Of a stretch of DNA of 64,000 nt, positions 54,001-62,324 are shown one piece after another (position 1 is the stretch's first letter; every line of letters begins with the position of its first letter). The notes below the pieces were generated by a model, which was not told the origin of the DNA, ran no database searches, and worked only from the letters and a program-made list of their open reading frames with translations. The DNA is taken from NCBI GenBank assembly GCA_026770025.1, contig JAMXDE010000008.1, positions 248,001-312,000 on the forward strand, in the 5' to 3' direction. Position numbers and translations under genes: made by a program. This DNA is from Craspedostauros australis. Lineage: Eukaryota > Bacillariophyta > Bacillariophyceae > Mastogloiales > Achnanthaceae.

Positions 54001-55305
54001 TGGTCATCCGTCCGCATCTTCCTCAGCACTTCCATCGTCATGGGTTGGACAACAACGTCCATCGACTTCACGAACGCTTTCGTGCAAGCATCCATCCACA
54101 AGCCAGTCTACCTTCATCTCCCTCGTGGATTCAAATCAACGAAGGGTCCCGACACCTGCCTCAAGCTCCGCAAGAGCCTGTACGGCTTGACGATTGCTCC
54201 TCGCCTCTGGTATGAACACCTCATCCGAGCCCTCACTACGATCGGCTTCAAGGCCTGCGACCAAGAGCAGTGCTTGTTCATCAAGAAGGACATCATGATC
54301 GTCCTCTACGTTGACGATGCGGGCATCGCCTCCAAGACCAAGCAAGCCGCCGACGACTTCATCAAATCAATGCGCGACCTCGGCTTTGAGCTCACCCAAG
54401 AAGGAAGCTTCACCGAGTTCCTGGGAATCGAGCTCAGCCGTGATCCAAAAGCAGACACGGTCCATCTCCGCCAACCAGGACTAATCAAGAAGATCCTCGC
54501 CACTACGAAGATGACGAACTGCAGTCCGTGCCCCGTACCAACTACGCAGCTCGCACTGGGACAATGCAAGCATGAGCCTCCCATGAACGAACCATGGAAC
54601 TACCGCTCCGTCGTCGGCATGCTGTTGTATCTCACGACCAACACTCGCCCCGACCTGGCATTCGCAGTCTCCCAAGTCGCTCGCTTCGGAAGTGACCCTC
54701 GCCGCTCACACGCCAAGGCCGTCAAGCGCATCATGCGCTATCTCAAGCACACTGAGGACAAGGGTACCATCGTGCGTCCCACCGGGCAGCTTGATCTCAA
54801 GTGCTACGTGGATGCAGACTTCGCAGGACTCTACGGACGAGAAGACAGCAAGGACCCCGTCTCAGTCAAGTCGCGCACTGGCTACCTCATTACGCTGGGA
54901 GGGTGCCCCCTCATTTGGAAGTCCAAACTCCAAACTGAGATTGCTCTATCTACGATGGAGTCCGAGTACGCCGCTCTCTCTCTCGCAATGCGCACGCTGA
55001 TTCCCATTCAACAGCTCATCCGCCAAGTCATCAACAATGCCGGCACCACCATGCCACTGCACACCAACCTCCAGTGCACGGTGTTTGAGGACAACCAAGC
55101 CTGCATTTCCCTTGCTACCAATCATCAACCAACCGCGCGCACCAAGCACTTCCTGACTAAGTGGCACTTCTTTTGGTACTGGGTCAAGGCAGGGTTCATC
55201 TACATCCAGCACATCGCAACACCGGAGCAACTGGCCGACATCTTCACCAAAGGACTGTCCATCGCAGTCTTCGAATACCTGCGATTCAAGATCATGGGTT
55301 GGTAA
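48040..55305 (+). CDS. Copia element 2 gag-pol polyprotein (2421 residues)
   Basis: One intact frame from ATG 48040. Residues 1-500: Gag-like, starting with an Ala/Thr-rich coiled coil. About 506-523: a Cys/His cluster C-x2-C-x6-H-x4-H in place of the usual zinc knuckle. About 570-623: two strongly hydrophobic helices. About 811: protease motif WDSGASISVT. About 970-1015: the HHCC zinc domain (WHYRLGHL ... CAACQFGK). Integrase: Asp near 1054 or 1086, SDNATTF near 1128 and Glu of GIAERS near 1165. Then about 650 residues with a Pro/Ser-rich part and an unplaced acidic/helical region (DWWQPDPDNM near 1626). Reverse transcriptase begins near 1945, with LYVDDAG near 2090. RNase H: DADFAG, STMESEYA and FEDNQAC (about 2258-2350). 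Typical copia polyproteins are about 1300-1500 residues, so this one is exceptionally long. Confidence 0.92.
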   Translation: MAEETTPATLEELQAQLEAITVENARLTQATLAAEAAAEAANAAIATAQAAATATTTPSRPGLERSRSAGDTRPRTEQSFLGDSIFDMETPMPKKSRKSEEDSEDDDHDLSGKPTVPIMGGILKQGRNWVPWTAGAPNGHWTGLQDESHTRWTNSQQQRILHNGADSTNQSKREQGLTDKFKKGGNIQQFIRLVRNHMARTGLLTMAYIADANAESGMTCVLDSPAAFTLEDATKHFDEFHLKWDHYDVQNNETASAFFRDSLDPALEDQLMNRIEPKFHDNFITLFVEFMNSNSANSLDEQDALAAKIREVNCRRFPNENVGLMAVHLRALCKRLDDAGRFDLRLLRTILDAFLQAGGQIRSGEQYRRPLYVMKDNLEEILMRLPVFTYEYARPQLAAKDLTWMAICNKAEASYENEVRGNRWHAIRRTRDSNVPRYSYANNAVQNPSANVLEQHKGFSKNDGRRNNFKKPKERDAKRNASQGWSSKAPKPGEPQRKLVNDKTFMWCAKCRRWRLSHNTESHQDNFKFKAKAKGKQAPKQDNLSIDMAAWTCFTAASSQDEDTWWSLVWNLFTSFNYFGSIVGMVLLFASLQVITIGVEYGWYIAAANAWMLIAVTLLLLHTNVPRRPDSINSADLVYNKARVKERYKQVHKRPTHFNGAVKRSLYDLVMESLDPDGPKPVNVSKGNSPRTKRVWRPQARTKTRNHRSKRRHWNQSKNSTYGKNQTPTTAKLPRQEGRTSSISRNLWSLYPTRGIDLMYDRSQKQQCDNDMPALLTLQGLASFFSNRNAFASPAKAESYLSPDAPFELVWDSGASISVTNDLNDFSSTPSPPPRPTFLNGFLKKIQVNALGTVEWYVLDVTGSPRKLRLPAFHVPESKVKLISTSSLLEEYQGETIVFNKSSCKLSGILGNDDRNAIVANYKKSTRLPTSVGYSANNIHDVPAALTSIVSTVSDHNVNLTQPQKELLRWHYRLGHLSFSRVKFLLRSGTLTGSESSRKMHTAAARVTSLPLCAACQFGKLHRRPSPGITQHVVRDKQGVLRTDHLFPGQQVSVDHFVGRTPGRLFSGRGKGDPNEMYKGGAIFVDHASGYIHVEPVAALTTHATLEAKERFELMCRDVGVPVRSYLSDNATTFTSPEYSKHLEIFHQVHRFAGVGAHHHNGIAERSIRTIVSMARTMMMHQSIHWPTMFDAQLWPMAVVHAAYIYNRVPNPATGLTPYDVLSRIRLPLKQLHNLHVWGSPVYVLNKALADGRKIPRWEPRGERYVNMGLSTKHASTVPLVLSPRTGSITPQFHVVFDDWFATIATDLKQLPSYQSEEWTRMFGDTTFQYPFDDDDVESMEQDDIFASDTRDHNRLQRNDDNTPPPSFDTRNQQTIRERTPQVLAKGSQPMTQQIPDLMSEALAPPMPVSEGANRQMSSTEGAPDESPVPDSTIESPDQRTLQPQLSSPLRESPTLELATPLPLPAPTPIQTSSTPPMIPKSEPTPERPQSTRIRKQPKRFTYARMGGKAAWLDDEDTDDYYFCPAVATLEEIEQAATPRELHPDSSSIITFSQAIVDCLHTIEPLQRKGSDSLSIDLHQFKVDAHYLLRRLRGRFNTLNPQPTNVVLPTFAPKAAEVEEASINMADWWQPDPDNMTEEGATPFQETYNNFHSDMEDHFEKDLNSVFLNEDLLRLATDHAVEQFVEKLSTFISTGTMEPHFDALDFMSKAKSGPWYYQDPEHLMNQGYLPPKSAYNAEAFVQRTRSVWNAMIENHHYRLAFELLRRQVTTIRPGPWPLPSEYEIEQFVQGMIESNTAPLTSAPATRSANKGSMLDIDSSSTLDINPSFILDTAKCIPPTTWANIEQHAYSVAIIEPQKDATNYPTYVDNRMISYFAAGGDLEIAERTSVYKASNTDPDTLSFDEAIRDDNKDEWMQAAEKEIRDLTEKGTWEEVKKIDIKNDRIFPGTWVFRRKRLPDGTIKKYKGRWCCRGDLMQEDSSTYAPVVAWSSVRIFLSTSIVMGWTTTSIDFTNAFVQASIHKPVYLHLPRGFKSTKGPDTCLKLRKSLYGLTIAPRLWYEHLIRALTTIGFKACDQEQCLFIKKDIMIVLYVDDAGIASKTKQAADDFIKSMRDLGFELTQEGSFTEFLGIELSRDPKADTVHLRQPGLIKKILATTKMTNCSPCPVPTTQLALGQCKHEPPMNEPWNYRSVVGMLLYLTTNTRPDLAFAVSQVARFGSDPRRSHAKAVKRIMRYLKHTEDKGTIVRPTGQLDLKCYVDADFAGLYGREDSKDPVSVKSRTGYLITLGGCPLIWKSKLQTEIALSTMESEYAALSLAMRTLIPIQQLIRQVINNAGTTMPLHTNLQCTVFEDNQACISLATNHQPTARTKHFLTKWHFFWYWVKAGFIYIQHIATPEQLADIFTKGLSIAVFEYLRFKIMGW

Positions 55306-55388
55306 TAACCAACAACAACAAACAACAACGAAGGATGAAGTTTTCATCGATACCACAACTCCAATCACGACCCAACACTGAGAGGGAG

Positions 55389-56075
55389 AGTTGAGATTCA
55401 ATGAGGGACAGACTAGTACCGAACACGGTATCAACCCGATGGGAGAAATTCCTGTTTTGGCGCGAAATCTTCCGACTTGATTGACCACCAAACCTTTTTC
55501 TCCTCCTTTCTCTCCTCCATTCACGAATCCATCATGACTCAAACCTGACCGACCTGACTCACACCCCACCTGGGAACTATATGCTCTTCAGATCCTCCTT
55601 ACTAAAACTTATCTCGATTCCTTCATTGCTGATGACCACCACACTACCACCGTGGTCTCAGCATGCGTATCCAACTTGCTTCAACTCAAGCAATGGAATC
55701 CGAGTGTCAGCTTCAGCCACAGCCACTGCTTCATGACCGTCACCACTGATTGTCATGACCTACACTGCAGTGTAACTACATGTGCGGAGAGCAAGGTACT
55801 GTATTGACTGTCTACTCTGTTGCACTGAATCAAGTGCATCAGTGCAGGGTCTCGCCAAGTTGTGTGGCATCGTTTCTTCACCCTACTAACACCAATAAGC
55901 TAACTCATAATAACGGACTAGGATTAGCTACAAAGCACTCTACTTCTCATCGTTACAAGTTATAACTATTCAAACAGCACACCTCTCTTGAACTGCATCA
56001 CACGGCTATCCCGAAGCCGGCAGATTCACGAGGCATTCTCCACCGATTCGCGACGCCTACGCACGAATCCTAACT
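55389..56075 (+). repeat. 3' LTR of copia element 2
   Basis: 687 bp, same length as the 5' LTR with no difference seen, followed by the target-site copy GCCCG (56076-56080). Confidence 0.93.
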
Positions 56076-56080
56076 GCCCG

Positions 56081-56456
56081 TATGCAGAGGATCTGCGATG
56101 GTGCGTGCTTGATGTACGAGAATTCCAGCATGAAGTGCACTTCAATGCAAAACGTGTCAACGCACAATGCCTTTGGGAATATTTATCAACCACAATCTTG
56201 CCTGGAACGAAACGTGCCGGAGCCGACGTGTTGCAAGAGTTGCAAACGCTCAAAGAAGGCGGCTGAATACAATCAATTGATCGCAGACATTGCCGATGCC
56301 ATGAAAGGCACCTACAAGAACGGGAATTTCGTTCCGTTGGACAAGGCCACGTATTCCATGTTTGTCACGTTGGATGTTCCCGATGAGCCGCTCGATCCAA
56401 ATCACTTCGGCCACGGCTTGTGGAACTACATCAACTACCAGACCGGAACATTGTAA
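56081..56456 (+). pseudogene. Dynamin-like GTPase gene, 3' portion
   Basis: Continuation of the GTPase frame beyond the target-site duplication: the codon split across GCCCG resumes here as Arg-Met-Gln and stays open for 125 codons to TAA 56454-56456. Its end is protein-like (YNQLIADIADAMKGTY, NYINYQTGTL). The split site keeps the frame, and 104 + 1590 + 376 bases is a multiple of three, which supports a single 689-residue ancestral product. A competing frame from 56081 (YAEDLRWCVLDV...) also looks protein-like but has stops on both sides. In this allele the piece is detached from its promoter and start codon. Confidence 0.6.
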
Positions 56457-56786
56457 ACTGTTCTACTCTATACTTCAGTCTGTTATACTTGTACGCAAGG
56501 CATTATGACGATGTTGATTTATCATCCGTCTGTGCGCACAGCAGTCAGAATGCTGTCTACCTACAAATACACGTACGATAGTCTCACATGTTGCAACAAG
56601 CGTTGTCGCTTCACGAGATCAATATGTTTTTCATTCGAATGGTAGTCTTGCTTTCTTCCGACGGTCGCCAATGCTGGAGGATTCTGTGGAATGCAGATGA
56701 AGCAGCTAGCCGGGGCAAACCATGAAGCTCATTCACAGAGCATGTTCGAGTCGTTAATCTTCCTTCTCCGAGATCGCGGTTCACAA
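56457..56786. other. Intergenic, convergent 3' flanks
   Basis: 330 bp between the GTPase 3' end and the end of the minus-strand cyclophilin remnant. Nothing is recognised. Confidence 0.4.
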
Positions 56787-57567
56787 TCACTGTGTGGAGA
56801 CTGCCTTGGCGATGTATGATACCTTGGGGTACAACTCTTCCAGGTAGGCGTTGCCCTTCTTCTGGATCAGCGCCTCGATGGCTTGACCAATGGGGGAGAA
56901 GCCCTGTCTAGCAAGGATGGCGTTGCCTTGATCACGCGTGTTGATCAAGATCTCGCCCGTGCGCGTGTTGGGACCTGCCGTCGCAAAGACCGCGGTTCCG
57001 CGTGCGTTAGCGACCTCGACCGGATCATCGGGAAGGCTGGCCGATCGCCACTTGGTTTGCACGTTGGGATCGCCGTTGATACCGAACTGAGCGATGAAAC
57101 CACGCAGGATGCCTACGGAAGATTCGACATTCGTCAGAGAAGCCTGGATCCGTTAGATCGGTGAATCGCTGCACGCTGCGTGGTGCCCAGTCAGGTCACA
57201 TTTGGATCTTGACGCTTCCCGTCTTGCCGACTTCGCCATCCAGGTTGACAATTTGGACCTCGATGATGTGGCCGCCCTCGATGCCTTCATCCACCGCCAG
57301 AGTGGGTGACGCCAACGTGGTGGCAGCGGCGGCTCCGAACGCAACACGGCTGACTCCACGGAAGAATTCGCGACGTCGCGATCCTCTTGCTGCCGGCAGT
57401 GCAGTAGATGACAACATAGATGATGGAGTCCATGAAGTCTGGATTGACCGTATTCTTGTTGCTCATGTTCTGGTGGCTGTGAATACAGTTGCGCTGTGCG
57501 ATGCGAGGGTTACGAACGCCACGCACAGCAGGCATTCAGCGATGAAGCAGCTCGATCGATATGTAGG
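56787..57567 (-). pseudogene. Cyclophilin (peptidyl-prolyl isomerase) remnant with lumen-type presequence
   Basis: From ATG 57567 the minus strand encodes a signal peptide (CFIAECLLCVAF). The frame then has TGA near 57473, which a possible 75-bp intron (57506-57432, GTAACC...ATCCAG) would remove while keeping frame and leaving an Ala-Phe junction. A twin-arginine, Ala-rich segment follows (RRREFF...ASPTLAVDEG), like thylakoid-lumen Tat signals. The cyclophilin domain then reads VKIQM-TGA-PDWAPRSVQRF...DECRIF, a frameshift near 57127, and GFIAQFGINGDP, KWRSASLPDDPV, GTAVFATAGPNTRT, GFSPIG. About 25 residues are missing before IQKKGNAYLEELYPKV. An in-frame stop, an indel and an internal deletion together make a functional enzyme unlikely. 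Confidence 0.72.
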
Positions 57568-58061
57568 GGTCATAGCGATTAAGTGGGTTGGTGGAGTATT
57601 CAGTGTGATGCCTTGTAGGTTGTGCTTTGATCGCAAGGGCGAAGGTGCGGCTGCTTTGGATGATGTGTGGGCATCATGGCGCTGTTGCGTCTGAACTCTT
57701 CTCTGAGTCTTTTGTGTTCCTCTCCGCTCTTGCCATCGTTGGTTGGTTGGGAATCCTTGACCACCAGCCGCCCGCAACCTCTTCGCCCGCACTTGGCCAG
57801 CGCGAACTTTTTCCAAGGTATCCTCAATGACCCTTGACTTCGCATAGGATGCGCGACTGGAAAGATGAACTCGAACGACCACAAATCCACCAATGGCGAT
57901 GGCCATGTTCTTCGTTTCACAAATAGCAGGCACAAGGACGATCAGGATGTGGAGACAATAGGATCAGGAACAGCCCCGGTGAATCGTACGACTAATGTAT
58001 TCCATGTTTGTTAATAGCATATTTAGTGCGGCCTTAATCCAACGCTCTTCCTGCGGTTGGT
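57568..58061. other. Intergenic
   Basis: 494 bp upstream of the cyclophilin remnant and downstream of the minus-strand ATPase gene. Short open frames only; nothing recognised. Confidence 0.4.
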
Positions 58062-61000
58062 TCACGATCTGTCGGTCAACACTGACAGGTCGTCGTCTAT
58101 GTCGCCCTCTTCACTGTTGACATCCATAGAAGGATTGCTGGCCCTCTTGGTTGTCTGATTCTCCGAGTATTCCACGCCGCTGTTCCTCGAACCTTTGCTG
58201 ACGGACGCATCGACCATTCCTTGCGACGGTGAGCACACCGTCACCAATTCGTAGTTCGCAACCAGGCTCTTCTTACCCCCGAACGAAACGGCTTGTGAGG
58301 CCATCGTGTTCCGCTTCCGAGCGTCTTGGACTTGGATCTCGTCGATGTAGCTGCTCCGCCTCTCGCGAAGGTCGTCGCACTTGGCTGTGGCTCCCCAGGC
58401 CTCGTAGAATTCCATCGCCTGCGTGAAGTAGTGGCGCGCCCAATCATTTCCATCGCCGTCGGTGAAGTCGACGTCCAGGCTCAGCACGTGCTCGCCTGCC
58501 AGTTCGCAGGCCAGACCTGCCTCGTTGACTTGGCTGCTCTTCTTTGCGACTTTGATGGTTTCGTTGTAGCATTGAAGCACGAACATTGGGGTTCGTGAGC
58601 TCCTCTTGATGGACTGCAGTTCCGCGCGCAGCAGCAGGTACCGATTCATCGCGTTCTTGCCCTTGGCATCGCAGATCTTCTTCAGGTCCTTCTTCGTCTG
58701 TCGCAGGATCTGCATGAACTCCTTTTTTCCCGTGCGCCTGTACTGGTTCGCTGCCATCAATCCACCCAGCAGCGGCAGCGTGGTTTGGAAGGTGTAGCTG
58801 GGGTCGTCGGCCGCGTTCGCCACCATGATGCGGTACACTGTCTCTGCATGTTCGTACTTTCCAAAGTAGACAGCAAGGTACAGCCGTCCCCAATACGCGC
58901 CCCACCTGCGCAGCGGATCGCCTTGCTCGTACTGTTTGAGCTCCATCAACTCGTCCCAGTTGATATCGATCACACCTGCCATGCGCTTGATGGTATTAGT
59001 GTACTCCAGGATCAGCTGCGTGTGGGCGTTGATCTTGTACATCTTCATCTGATCGAAGATGGAGTTCACGATCGGCAGTAGAATACCGAGGGGATATCCT
59101 TGCGTGTATGCGTACATCGTGCATGAGTTGTGGCACAGGATGCCGCCCTCGAAGTCGCCAGATGACATGCACGACTTGTACGCGTACTGGAAGTCCGCGG
59201 CCACTGCTTCCGGCGGTTGGGAGTAAGCATCGATGCACGAAGCGGACAGCTGGTAGATGCCTCCTGACGATTGGTCATTCGGATGTTCCCTGCGGATGAT
59301 TTCTTTCGCCAGGTTCGAGTACCTACGAGCATTGGCATACTCGCCGAGCTTGTTGTGAAGCATGCCGAACATGACCAACGCAAAAGCGGATGGTCTACAG
59401 CTGCCGAGGGTCCTCGTGACATGTATCACTCGCACTATGCCCAGCAACAATGCCGTGGTGTCCTTGCAAAACAATGCGCGAAGGATGATGCCACTCAGCA
59501 AATTGAAGCGTAGCAAGGATTGAGGATCGGTGGTGATGGGACATTGGCGCAAGAATTCCTCGTCCGTCGTGCGACCGAAATAGGATCTTGCGGATAGGAG
59601 CTGTCGAATCGAATGGAAGAAGAAGGCGCGCTTGGGGTAGATCCTGCACAGCTGGGCACTCCTCTTGATGAGGTCCAAGGCCTTCACATGCTCGTCTTGT
59701 CGGCCGAGTGCGTGCGCCAACGAGAGATACGTTGGCAGCTTGTCTCCAATTGACTTGGCCCGTTCCAGCACTTCGTTACAAAGCGACTGCCCCACGTCGA
59801 AGTTGCCCAGCGACAGCTCAACGCCCGATCGAGCGCGGATTAGGCGCAAAGTCAAGTCGTAGTGGTCTCTCCATGGATCGCCACGAACCTTCCGCAGAGC
59901 GGTAGTGGCGGTGTGCAAGTACGTTGCGGCTGGGACCAAGGCGGCCATGTGCAGCGCGTGCTCTCCTGCCATGAGATTCTGTTGTGCGGAAAGTAGATGA
60001 TCCTTGGTTGGTGCGCAATTGAGATGCTCCGCCGCGATGAAGAGCAGACCAGCATCGTCGACAAAGGGTGTGTGTAGCGTGCTGGTGTCTGCACTATCGG
60101 TGTCCTTGATGTGAGACGACGTCTTCGTGCACAGATCCCAGATACATCGACCGATGCGCAATCGCAATTTGGTTCGGACTTCTCCGAACGGCACGATGTC
60201 GTGAGCAGCCTGCTGGATGCGATCGTGCGCAAAGCGGTAAGTCGTTTCTCCAATGGAATTGTGCAGCAGACCCTCCAGGACGCCCTGCTCCAACCATTCT
60301 GAAAGTGGTCTGTCTGCAACCTCAGAAGAGTTCATGTGGCTGGCACCGCCACTGCTGCTGTTGTCGCTGTCGCCGCTCCCGACACCAACGATGCCACCGT
60401 TGCCAATCTCATCGAGGATATCTCCGGCGCCGTGATTGTGCTGCTCTTCATAACCCAGAATAATCTGAAGGAGATTGGAATCGAATGACGACCGGATGTA
60501 CGATGCGATGATCAGCACCTTTTGCAATGGTCGGGGTAGGGCCTTCACCTTCGACGTCACCAGATGGATGACATCCCTCGGACCGGCTTGTGAGAAAGTG
60601 GCACCATTCCCGCCGCTTTTCGTGGGGTCGTCGTTGAACTCCCATTGGAAGGAGATGCGACTGTAGACCAGCACGTTGTTCCGCTCCATGTCCTGCAGCA
60701 ACTGTATGGCGTGGAATATGTTGCCGCGTGTTTGCTTGTACAAGAAGTCGGTCACCTTCTCGATGTGGCTGTTGTCTTCGTTTTCGTTGGTGTTAGCATC
60801 ACAATTGCTATTGCTATCGCTGTTCCTGTTGCTGCGCCTTTCTTGGTTCTTGTCGTTCCGGAGGAAGAGATGAGTCACCCACTCGCGCAGCTCTTGTCGT
60901 GTGAAGTCGCCGAGATGGATGTTGGTGTACGGAACGGCGCAGCTGCCGTTGCTTCCGCCGCTTGTGTTGTTGGCGGTACGCTTGTTGGTTTGGGCCGTGC

Positions 61001-62324
61001 CCTCCGCCTCGTCTTGCGAGCGCGAGCCTTGGATATCATTCAGAAGCTTCATGAGGGGCAGATCGGGATGCAATTCCAAAAGCTCGCCAGGAGAGTGCGG
61101 GTTGACATCCTGACGAATGGTGCCGATCAACAAGAAGTGGGGTTGGTGCAGCGTGCTCGACATCAAATCCATAGTCTCTTGCGATGCCCACTGCATGTCG
61201 TCCAACACCATCACCAGTGGGCATTCCTTTGACGATATCGTTGTCAAGAATTGGGTGAACGTATACTGGAATCTGCTCCATGATGATGTATCGGAGGAAG
61301 GTTCCTGCAGAGCATCCTGCCGTTGGCTCGTGGAGATGGAAGCGGTGGCGTCATCAGCGTCGTTACTGTGGCTGTCGGTGTGGAAAAGGACGGAGAGCGC
61401 TGGAACGAAAGACATGAGAAGCGCCTTTTGTTGCGGCATCATCTGGCTTGTGTTGATTGTAGATCGTAGCCGCTCCAGTTCCGACAACAACGAAGATTCA
61501 TTGTTGTTGTTGCTTCTGCTGTTGTTGTTGGAGGTGGTGGCGGCATTCGCTTTGCCACTATCTCTACCTGCGGCTGTGGCCAACGACAGCCCGTTGCACC
61601 AATCCGAAAAGGCTTGGACGATGGCGGAGAAGGGATCATTTTGCTGGTGCTCTTCAAACTTGCCTCGCAGCACATGAAGCTTGCGTTTGTGCTTGTGCTC
61701 CTGTTGCTGTTGCTGCCGGGTGGTGGTATTATCGCCGATATTGCTGGGACTGTTGCTGCCATGAAGCAGCTGATGGCAGAATGTATCCACGAGCTGGGAC
61801 TTCCCTGTGCCGCTGGTCCCCCAGACAAAGACAGCTGGCAGAAACGGCGTATCCTCCTTCACAACATTGCAGGGTGTTGCGGTTGGTGGTCGCGATGTTT
61901 TTGTTGCCGTCGGCGTTGGCATTGAAGGTGGTGGCGAGGGCAGTGCGCCATGCGCTGTTGCTTCGACTTCCATCATGCGATTGTAGACGCGATGCAAAAT
62001 CCGCAGCTCTGTGTCTCTTCCGTAGAAAGACGACAGGCCGCCGTCGCCGTCGCCGTCGCCATCATCATTGCCGTTGAGCAAGGTGAAAGGAACCCCTGTC
62101 TCCAGTTCCGTCTCGTTGTACCCATCGTCGTAGAAATCATCCCCAGAACTGAGGACGGCGTCATGTAGGAAAGACGATGGTCGTTTCCCTCCAGAGATTG
62201 ACAGAGTGACCGAGGCATCGTCGATTGAGCAAGTGGATGTCCTAGCTGTCGCTGTCGACTTTGACGTCGATAGCTGGCTGGTTGCTTTCATGGTCTCTCT
62301 GATACCTTCAGATATGGTTGTCAT
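58062..62324 (-). CDS. AAA/STAND-type ATPase with helical-repeat C-terminus
   Basis: A 1420-residue intronless protein. After ~95 Ser/Asp/Gly-rich residues comes FYGRDTEL (about 100-107), the usual entry to an AAA_16/Orc1-like ATPase. Walker A is GTSGTGKS (169-176), Walker B LVMVLDDMQWAS (about 370), then a sensor-like LLIGTIRQDV. Low-complexity Asn/Ser/Gln insertions interrupt the domain. The C-terminal two thirds are helical with TPR-like spacing (ANARRYSNLAKEII; AHTQLILEYTNTIKRM), then an acidic tail. STAND proteins use ATP-driven oligomerisation as signalling switches; the same ATPase-plus-TPR block occurs in bacterial LuxR-type regulators and in multidomain kinases or cyclases. No output domain such as kinase, cyclase or HTH is visible here. 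Confidence 0.8.
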   Translation of the reverse strand: MTTISEGIRETMKATSQLSTSKSTATARTSTCSIDDASVTLSISGGKRPSSFLHDAVLSSGDDFYDDGYNETELETGVPFTLLNGNDDGDGDGDGGLSSFYGRDTELRILHRVYNRMMEVEATAHGALPSPPPSMPTPTATKTSRPPTATPCNVVKEDTPFLPAVFVWGTSGTGKSQLVDTFCHQLLHGSNSPSNIGDNTTTRQQQQQEHKHKRKLHVLRGKFEEHQQNDPFSAIVQAFSDWCNGLSLATAAGRDSGKANAATTSNNNSRSNNNNESSLLSELERLRSTINTSQMMPQQKALLMSFVPALSVLFHTDSHSNDADDATASISTSQRQDALQEPSSDTSSWSRFQYTFTQFLTTISSKECPLVMVLDDMQWASQETMDLMSSTLHQPHFLLIGTIRQDVNPHSPGELLELHPDLPLMKLLNDIQGSRSQDEAEGTAQTNKRTANNTSGGSNGSCAVPYTNIHLGDFTRQELREWVTHLFLRNDKNQERRSNRNSDSNSNCDANTNENEDNSHIEKVTDFLYKQTRGNIFHAIQLLQDMERNNVLVYSRISFQWEFNDDPTKSGGNGATFSQAGPRDVIHLVTSKVKALPRPLQKVLIIASYIRSSFDSNLLQIILGYEEQHNHGAGDILDEIGNGGIVGVGSGDSDNSSSGGASHMNSSEVADRPLSEWLEQGVLEGLLHNSIGETTYRFAHDRIQQAAHDIVPFGEVRTKLRLRIGRCIWDLCTKTSSHIKDTDSADTSTLHTPFVDDAGLLFIAAEHLNCAPTKDHLLSAQQNLMAGEHALHMAALVPAATYLHTATTALRKVRGDPWRDHYDLTLRLIRARSGVELSLGNFDVGQSLCNEVLERAKSIGDKLPTYLSLAHALGRQDEHVKALDLIKRSAQLCRIYPKRAFFFHSIRQLLSARSYFGRTTDEEFLRQCPITTDPQSLLRFNLLSGIILRALFCKDTTALLLGIVRVIHVTRTLGSCRPSAFALVMFGMLHNKLGEYANARRYSNLAKEIIRREHPNDQSSGGIYQLSASCIDAYSQPPEAVAADFQYAYKSCMSSGDFEGGILCHNSCTMYAYTQGYPLGILLPIVNSIFDQMKMYKINAHTQLILEYTNTIKRMAGVIDINWDELMELKQYEQGDPLRRWGAYWGRLYLAVYFGKYEHAETVYRIMVANAADDPSYTFQTTLPLLGGLMAANQYRRTGKKEFMQILRQTKKDLKKICDAKGKNAMNRYLLLRAELQSIKRSSRTPMFVLQCYNETIKVAKKSSQVNEAGLACELAGEHVLSLDVDFTDGDGNDWARHYFTQAMEFYEAWGATAKCDDLRERRSSYIDEIQVQDARKRNTMASQAVSFGGKKSLVANYELVTVCSPSQGMVDASVSKGSRNSGVEYSENQTTKRASNPSMDVNSEEGDIDDDLSVLTDRS

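Larger units (their letters stand above)
46926..56075 (+). mobile_element. Large Ty1/copia LTR retrotransposon, element 2
   Basis: 9150 bp with 687-bp LTRs at 46926-47612 and 55389-56075 that show no difference on comparison. The ends are AGTT...AACT, not TG...CA. The target-site duplication is GCCCG (46921-46925 and 56076-56080). The primer-binding site starts at the last T of the LTR, TGGTAGCTGCGAGTGG, as expected for a tRNA 3' end in CCA. The purine tract GAGAGGGAG precedes the 3' LTR. A 427-bp leader (47613-48039) is packed with short perfect hairpins. One uninterrupted 2421-codon frame fills the rest. Everything needed for autonomous movement appears present, and the insertion splits the GTPase gene. 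Confidence 0.93.

Noticed and set aside
46740..56276. Alternative reading frame of the GTPase 3' end (LITKKLDGHLRII..., YAEDLRWCVLDV...)
   Set aside because: It looks protein-like but needs two TGA codons and two frameshifts, while the original frame is open through the insertion site without any correction. I keep this as a residual doubt.
56787..57567. UGA recoding (selenocysteine or code change) in the cyclophilin
   Set aside because: TGA is the normal stop of several intact genes here, no SECIS-like element was apparent, and the same gene also has an indel and a deletion.
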